From assembly GCA_020073215.1 (NCBI GenBank), contig JAIQFO010000031.1:1-59746 (forward strand): DNA of 59,746 nt, written 5' to 3'. The notes under the pieces were generated by a model. The model had not been told where the DNA came from. It made no database searches and saw only the letters and a list, made by a program, of their open reading frames with translations. The stretch is from Terriglobia bacterium. GTDB lineage: Bacteria > Acidobacteriota > Terriglobia > Terriglobales > Acidobacteriaceae. Of the stretch, positions 55,013-59,746 are shown in pieces. The translations under genes and the position numbers were made by a program. Each line of letters begins with the position of its first letter. Positions within the stretch are counted from its first letter, which is position 1.

Positions 55013-57447
55013 TTCGGCGCCGGCCCCAGTTCCATAGACCAGATCGCTCCCGGACGCATGTACATGCCGGCACGATAGAGTCCCCGTGAATCAAAAGCCT
55101 CTGGCGTCCGGAAAAAATACCCGCGATCCTTCCAAACGACGTTGTAGATTCCGTGCGCGGTCTGGAACGCCTGCTCCCGCATACCCTCCAGCAGCATGTG
55201 GGACGCCACGGAAAAAGTTGTACCCACCCAGACCTCTTGCACCTGCTCATTCTCGTGCAGAATCTCGCCGTTGGCGCCGATGCCATTCAGCGCCCCCATC
55301 TGTCCGTTCTGAAATTTCATGACGTTGTTGTCGTAAACATGCTGCAGGGCAGATCGTCGCATCGTTGCCGGAACCAGGTCCCCGAGCCCGGTCAGGCTTG
55401 CATACCATTGCCCCGCGAGTTGTTCGGCCATGCTGTTGTCGTGATAAGGACTGCCCTGGTCGTAATTGAAGTACGTGCCGTTCCAGAGATTCTTGATGTA
55501 GGCGGCCTGAGCCTTCTTGAACTGCGCGTCATAGTTTGCAGCTCTGGTCTTGTCGTCGAGCGCTCTGGCCATCTCAGCCGTGGCGCGGAGAGCGGCCAGA
55601 TACAGCCCGCCGCTGTAAGCGCTCTCGCCGCGAGCCACCCACTCGTCATAAGTCTGGTCCGGAAAGCCTCCATTCTTGATCATGCCATCGCCATCACTGT
55701 CGTACTGGCGGAGGTGTTCCATGGCCAGCTTCACCGCTTTCCAGCTGTATTCGAGAAAATCGCGGTCCTTGCTTCCGGTCCATGCATAATCGCGCCACAC
55801 CATGAGCACGTATTTGCTGTTCAAGTCACGCCAATTCGAAACGTCCTGATAGTTGTACTGATTCACGTACACAAAAGGATCCTCTGCCGGAGCACCCAGG
55901 TCGTGAGGAGCAGCTCCAGCCGTCTTGCGTGGGATGCCCTGGGCAATGTGAGCGTGGTTCAGCTTCCACAACCACACGTAATGCTGGGGATTGGTTTCGG
56001 GTAGGGTGTCGGTGTATTCCCGCATCTCCTGCTTTTCAATTTCAGGCCAGAAGCGGATCAACGGGAACGAGCCATAGAAACGCACATCCAGCGTGCCGTA
56101 GAACGGGTAATCAAAGCATTCTAGAAAAGCGAAGGTATCGGCATTTCGAGCGGAAACATGCAAGGGATTAGCGGGTTCCAACTGTTCGTGCGCCCAGAAG
56201 GTGCCACCATCGGCGACTATGTAAAGTTCATTGAAGAGCTCACCGCGATACCACGCGGGCTTGGACTCATCTTCCAGATACGGCCGCTGCCACGCGTCGA
56301 TCTGTTGACTCCATTGCGCGCCGTTCTCCAGAGCCGTCCGGGCAATCTTCCAGGCGTTCGTGCCGGAGCCATCGAAGAACTTCGTGTAGTGCCGCACCCA
56401 CTTGCGTCCTCCTCCGAACTGCACAATGGGAAGGTCCCACGAGAGGACCATGGGGACGAGCTTCTTTTCGTGAGGAGCGAGCTTGAAGCGAACCGCGATG
56501 GCGCCGGCCAGTTGTTCGCCGGCGCTGGCGATATCGGAATAGTGGTTGGATAGATTTCCGGTCGACGCGAACGGCTGCCAGACCTCTGCGCCTGATCCCT
56601 GCGGGTCGAAGGCACTCAGATAGCTCACTTCCGCGCCCGAGGAAGCCAGGGCCGCGATCGCGAACTGGCCGTCCCACTCCTCAGTGACCGGACCACTGCG
56701 GACGCGGTCAAAAACGATTCCATGCATGCTCCCGCCGGCTATCGTCTCGCTGCGATATTCGTTTTTATCCTGCTGGCTGAGCGCACCATTGAAATTGTTC
56801 GACACGTCGCGAAACCAGCCCACCATATTGGTCCACGAGAAAAGAATCGAGACCGTGACCGGCTTGCTCGATGGATTCTCGGCATACCAGTTGTAGACCG
56901 CGACGGGATAACTGGTTTCCTTGTAGTTGTCGGGCAGGACGGGCGAGAACTGTTCCAGGGTCAGCGTGACTGGAAGCTCACTCGAACGATATGCGAACCA
57001 TGACTTCGGATAGAGCGCGGCATACTCTCCATTGCCCGCGCGATAAGACCAGTTCCACGCGGAAAGCGCGCTGCCCTCGGGCTTGCCGGTCGAGAGAACC
57101 TGCGCCACCGGGGCCTCACCTTCGGCTTGCGCAAATACGGCAAACTGGTTCGCGGGGACATTCTGGTACTTGTGGACCCCGGCCTTGATATGCCAGCGCT
57201 CAAAATTGCCGCGATAAGAACGCGAAAACGTTCCCGCGCCAAATCCCCCGACCGGCGCGCCTTGCCAGAAGCCGTCGTCGATCATTCCAGTCAGTTCCGG
57301 CTTTCGGCTACCCGGATTTGCCGGTGGCTGTCCGATAGGAATGCGCCAGGCGATCGCGGGGATATGGTCATCCGCTCCCGCGATGAATTGCGCCAGCAGC
57401 AGAAAGACAATAGGAAACAATACGCGAGACCGATAGCTTTTTGTCAT
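55009..57447 (-). CDS. Exported GH116-like glycosidase (GBA2/DUF608 type)
   Basis: An 812-residue enzyme with a signal peptide (about 1-24). The N-terminal half is a beta-sandwich domain (PVGGFGAGTFSRSYRGNFERWH); the C-terminal half is an (alpha/alpha)6 barrel. The motifs of GH116 are present: LECFDYPFYGTLDVRFYGSF, with the likely nucleophile Glu, and NGGFPDQTYDEW, with the acid/base Asp. Bacterial members act as beta-glucosidases or beta-xylosidases; the eukaryotic relative is glucosylceramidase 2. In this locus a role on xyloglucan-derived glucosides or xylosides is likely. It is translationally coupled to the fucosidase gene. Confidence 0.85.
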   Translation of the reverse strand: MTKSYRSRVLFPIVFLLLAQFIAGADDHIPAIAWRIPIGQPPANPGSRKPELTGMIDDGFWQGAPVGGFGAGTFSRSYRGNFERWHIKAGVHKYQNVPANQFAVFAQAEGEAPVAQVLSTGKPEGSALSAWNWSYRAGNGEYAALYPKSWFAYRSSELPVTLTLEQFSPVLPDNYKETSYPVAVYNWYAENPSSKPVTVSILFSWTNMVGWFRDVSNNFNGALSQQDKNEYRSETIAGGSMHGIVFDRVRSGPVTEEWDGQFAIAALASSGAEVSYLSAFDPQGSGAEVWQPFASTGNLSNHYSDIASAGEQLAGAIAVRFKLAPHEKKLVPMVLSWDLPIVQFGGGRKWVRHYTKFFDGSGTNAWKIARTALENGAQWSQQIDAWQRPYLEDESKPAWYRGELFNELYIVADGGTFWAHEQLEPANPLHVSARNADTFAFLECFDYPFYGTLDVRFYGSFPLIRFWPEIEKQEMREYTDTLPETNPQHYVWLWKLNHAHIAQGIPRKTAGAAPHDLGAPAEDPFVYVNQYNYQDVSNWRDLNSKYVLMVWRDYAWTGSKDRDFLEYSWKAVKLAMEHLRQYDSDGDGMIKNGGFPDQTYDEWVARGESAYSGGLYLAALRATAEMARALDDKTRAANYDAQFKKAQAAYIKNLWNGTYFNYDQGSPYHDNSMAEQLAGQWYASLTGLGDLVPATMRRSALQHVYDNNVMKFQNGQMGALNGIGANGEILHENEQVQEVWVGTTFSVASHMLLEGMREQAFQTAHGIYNVVWKDRGYFFRTPEAFDSRGLYRAGMYMRPGAIWSMELGPAPK

Positions 57448-57821
57448 GTGACGATTCGTGCGGTGCTGGTCCTAGCCGCGCAAGTTCGAAAGGAACTCCG
57501 CGGTCAGGTCCGGTGTAGATATTTGAAACGGCAGTCTGAGGCACAGCGAGTTTACTTGTCAAGCATTGGCGTGTTTACTCCCGTGCTCGTGAAACACTCG
57601 AAGTCGTTCTCGCTTACCATGGCATCTCGGTTGGCGTCGATCGAATGCAGCGAAACTTTGAGTCCATGCGAAAGCAGGTTGAAGCTTGGCAGCGGAGTGA
57701 ATTGAGGACATCACCGCCAAGGTTGTCATCTGCGCGGCGTTTGTGGGGGTACAGGATGGCGGAACAAAATTTGCGAAACATATGAGCCCGTACCGCCCGC
57801 AGACGCGAGATAGCAGGTTCG
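57448..57821. other. Intergenic region upstream of the GH116 gene
   Basis: About 370 bases with no convincing gene. A TTGACA on the minus strand near 57556-57561 could belong to the GH116-fucosidase promoter, but no good -10 follows at the right spacing. Confidence 0.35.
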
Positions 57822-58029
57822 CTATCTCAGGCCGAGCTGGAAGTCGATAGACATTCCATCGTTCAGCTTGATTCGGAAGTAGCAGGTACTTCCAGCACTC
57901 AGTGGTTTGGTGCTGATGTTGAAGATCCACCGGTCGCCGTTCCAACGGAAAGCGGTATCGGGCGTAGTCGCAGAGCCCGTGCAGCGCGCCAGGGCGGCCT
58001 TCAGAGCCGGGTCTCGCTGGGCCTCGTTT
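57822..58029 (-). pseudogene. Remnant of a PxKF-type C-terminal domain
   Basis: Translated on the minus strand this stretch reads TPDTAFRWNGDRWIF, then NISTKPLSAGSTCYFRIKL, and ends FQLGLR-stop. It matches the last roughly 50 residues of the neighbouring repeat protein (IPDAAFTWDGQQWHF and YTFRINL, ending FMVGVK). An in-frame TGA just upstream and the lack of a start codon show that only the 3' end survives. It lies about 60 bases downstream of its intact paralogue on the same strand, so a partial tandem duplication or a decayed neighbouring gene is likely. Confidence 0.7.
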
Positions 58030-58084
58030 CAAGAAAAGGGCGCGCATGGAGCGCGCCCGCAAACCACCGCCGATTGGCGCTGCG

Positions 58085-59746
58085 TTACTTGACCCCGACC
58101 ATAAACTGGATGCTCGCAGGAGCATAGGCCAGGTTGATCCTGAACGTATAGGTATACCCGGAGCTCAGGTTCATGGTGGCCATGTTGAAGTGCCATTGCT
58201 GGCCATCCCAAGTGAACGCCGCGTCGGGAATATCATTGGTGCCAGTTTCATTCACCACCGTGATCGTTCCCCGCATTGCGCCCGTCATGGTGAGCGCGCC
58301 GCCCGTGGGGGCGAAGACCAGCGTTGGATCGGTAAGCGGCGCGCCGTTGGCGCCGCAGACGTTGAACTTCACCGGGATCGTGCTGCCTCCCTTGCGGTTG
58401 TAAACGCTCGTGCCGTCGGAGTTGATGGGCGGCAGAATGACGTCGCTGGGGCCGATCGCCGGGCCACACGCACCAAACGTGATGTTGATGGTCACCGGGC
58501 CAGCGCTGCTGCCAAAATGGTCAGGATCGCCGGCGAAGGTCGCAGTTGCGGTGTAGGTGCCGGGATTGACCGGCACGGTCGAACCGCCTGGGTTGTAGCT
58601 CACCGGGACCGGTTGATTTAGACCACCCGCGCCGGTAACGCTCGCGGCTACGCCATGCGATGAGCCGTCATAAACCACATTAAAGCCTGCACCAATCGTA
58701 GTCGTGCTCGGGGCTTTGGTTATCGTGATGATCGCGCTACCGTTGCTGCCGTCGTGGTCGCCATCACCCGCGAAGGTGTAACTGGCTGTGCAAGGCGTGT
58801 CCGCCACATGCACCGGAGCCGAACCGCAACTGTAGCTCGGCGCCGGAGTCAGGCTGAGATTGCCTGCCCCAGTGACCGAAACCGTCGCCGCATGCGGGCT
58901 GCCGTCGAAGACGAAGCTGCCCCCGCCCGACACCGTAGTCGTGCTCGGGGCCTTGGTGATCGTGATGGTGGTGCTTTCGCTGCTGCCAAAGTGGTCGTCA
59001 TCCCCCGCAAAGGTGTAGCTGGCCGTGCAAGGCGTCTGCGGCACATGCACCGGAGCCGAACCGCAACTGTAGCTCGGCGCCGGAGTCAGGCTGAGATTGC
59101 CTGCCCCAGTGACCGAAACCGTCGCCGCATGCGGGCTGCCGTCGAAGACGAAGCTGCCCCCGCCCGACACCGTAGTCGTGCTCGGGGCTCTGGTGATGGT
59201 GATTGTCACGCTGTTGTTGCTGCCGAAGTGGTCGCTATCACCCGCGAAGGTGTAACTGGCGGTGCAGGGCGTGTCCGCCACGTGCACCGGAGCCGCGCTG
59301 CATGCTCCGCTGTAGGTCGGTGCAGGCGTCAGATTCAGCCCACCCACGCCCGTCACCAAGACCGTCGCCCCGTGCGGGTTGCCGTCGAACACGAAGCTGC
59401 CCCCGCCTGACACCGTCGTTGTGCTCGGCGCCTTGGTGATAGTGATTGTCACGCTGTCGTTGCTGCCGAAGTGGTCGCCATCCCCCGCGTAGGTGTAACT
59501 GGCGGTGCAGGGCGTGTCCGCCACATGCACCGGAGCCACGCTGCAGGCCCCAGTGTAGTTCGGCGCAGGCGTCAGATTCAGTCCGCCCACGCCCGTCACC
59601 GACACGCTCGCCCCGTGCGGGTTGCCGTCGAACACGAAGCTGCCCCCGCCTGACACCGTCGTTGTGCTCGGCGCCTTGGTGATAGTGATTGTCACGCTGT
59701 CGTTGCTGCCGAAGTGGTCGCCATCCCCCGCGTAGGTGTAACTGGC
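58085..59746 (-). CDS. Large surface protein with near-identical Ig-like repeats and PxKF C-terminal domain (5' end outside window)
   Basis: The frame is open to the right edge of the window, so the N-terminus is missing. At least five Ig/bacterial-cadherin-like repeats of 79-81 residues are visible (KAPSTTTVSGGGSFVFDG...PCTASYTFAGDxDHFGS...VTITIT), the last one divergent. The roughly 135-residue C-terminal domain carries the motif GSTIPVKFNVCG, the PxKF signature of secreted proteins, and ends with QFMVGVK. Two cysteines per repeat could form disulfides in the envelope. The protein is probably secreted or cell-surface attached, perhaps an adhesin; no signal or anchor is visible in this part. 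Confidence 0.8.
   Translation of the reverse strand, partial: ASYTYAGDGDHFGSNDSVTITITKAPSTTTVSGGGSFVFDGNPHGASVSVTGVGGLNLTPAPNYTGACSVAPVHVADTPCTASYTYAGDGDHFGSNDSVTITITKAPSTTTVSGGGSFVFDGNPHGATVLVTGVGGLNLTPAPTYSGACSAAPVHVADTPCTASYTFAGDSDHFGSNNSVTITITRAPSTTTVSGGGSFVFDGSPHAATVSVTGAGNLSLTPAPSYSCGSAPVHVPQTPCTASYTFAGDDDHFGSSESTTITITKAPSTTTVSGGGSFVFDGSPHAATVSVTGAGNLSLTPAPSYSCGSAPVHVADTPCTASYTFAGDGDHDGSNGSAIITITKAPSTTTIGAGFNVVYDGSSHGVAASVTGAGGLNQPVPVSYNPGGSTVPVNPGTYTATATFAGDPDHFGSSAGPVTINITFGACGPAIGPSDVILPPINSDGTSVYNRKGGSTIPVKFNVCGANGAPLTDPTLVFAPTGGALTMTGAMRGTITVVNETGTNDIPDAAFTWDGQQWHFNMATMNLSSGYTYTFRINLAYAPASIQFMVGVK
58720..59746. repeat. 237/243-bp tandem coding repeats
   Basis: Bases 58805-58951 are identical to 59042-59188 (147 bases, offset 237), and 59365-59503 are identical to 59608-59746 (139 bases up to the window edge, offset 243), by eye. 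The array falls into two sub-families, each made homogeneous by recent duplication or gene conversion, and is likely to vary in copy number. Confidence 0.8.

Noticed and set aside
57559..58125. 188-codon minus-strand frame in the gap after the repeat protein
   Set aside because: It covers the domain remnant in the wrong frame; the meaningful homology is in another frame and lacks a start.

Overview
The window looks like chromosomal DNA of an Acidobacteriota (Terriglobia-type) bacterium. The pointers are an Oar-like TonB-dependent receptor with an N-terminal carboxypeptidase-regulatory domain, an FG-GAP/ASPIC-UnbV protein, many TPR proteins, a uppS-cdsA-dxr-rseP-ispG envelope/isoprenoid cluster, a dense set of exported glycosidases, GC-rich coding sequence and REP-like intergenic hairpins. 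This placement comes from gene content only. No rRNA, tRNA, CRISPR array, prophage or transposase was seen.

Layout. 1-9.2 kb is a mixed housekeeping and stress region: a partial membrane protein, a beta-carbonic-anhydrase-like protein, a VapBC toxin-antitoxin pair, RmuC, a CAP-domain protein, a CPBP-like membrane protein with a degenerate active site, a DCC-family thiol protein, a ClC chloride/proton antiporter and an HtrA-like protease. 9.2-17.7 kb holds uppS, cdsA, dxr, rseP and ispG. A peroxiredoxin and a persulfide-dioxygenase/rhodanese fusion with their own promoter are inserted between cdsA and dxr.

17.8-25.8 kb is the most unusual part. A STAS protein diverges from a tight three-gene operon encoding a triple-GAF protein fused to an HlyD-type adaptor, a lipoprotein adaptor, and a PqqD-like/M50 metalloprotease/HlyD fusion. 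Convergent to it is a gene for an 84-residue peptide whose C-terminal half is almost entirely Arg-Ala-Asn-Thr repeats. The peptide gene has a near-consensus sigma-54 promoter, two 15-bp dyads spaced two helical turns apart upstream, and a sigma-54 activator gene just beyond them. I read this as a candidate undescribed system for making, processing and exporting a cationic repeat peptide. That function is inferred.

26-57.4 kb is carbohydrate metabolism. It starts with a 4-alpha-glucanotransferase, an FG-GAP protein, a TPR protein and the Oar-like receptor. A LacI-family regulator follows, then xylulokinase, a serine hydrolase, a COG2407-type sugar isomerase, a sodium/solute symporter, a mutarotase and glycosidases of families GH31, GH42, GH3, GH29 and GH116. 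The enzyme set (alpha-xylosidase, beta-galactosidase, beta-glucosidase, alpha-L-fucosidase) matches stepwise dismantling of fucosylated xyloglucan, with xylose passing through isomerase and kinase. Copies of a GTAAACGTTTAC-like operator lie at the promoters of the receptor, the regulator and the mutarotase-transporter operon, which suggests a LacI regulon.

57.4-59.7 kb holds a remnant of a C-terminal domain and the end of a large surface protein with near-identical Ig-like repeats that runs off the window.
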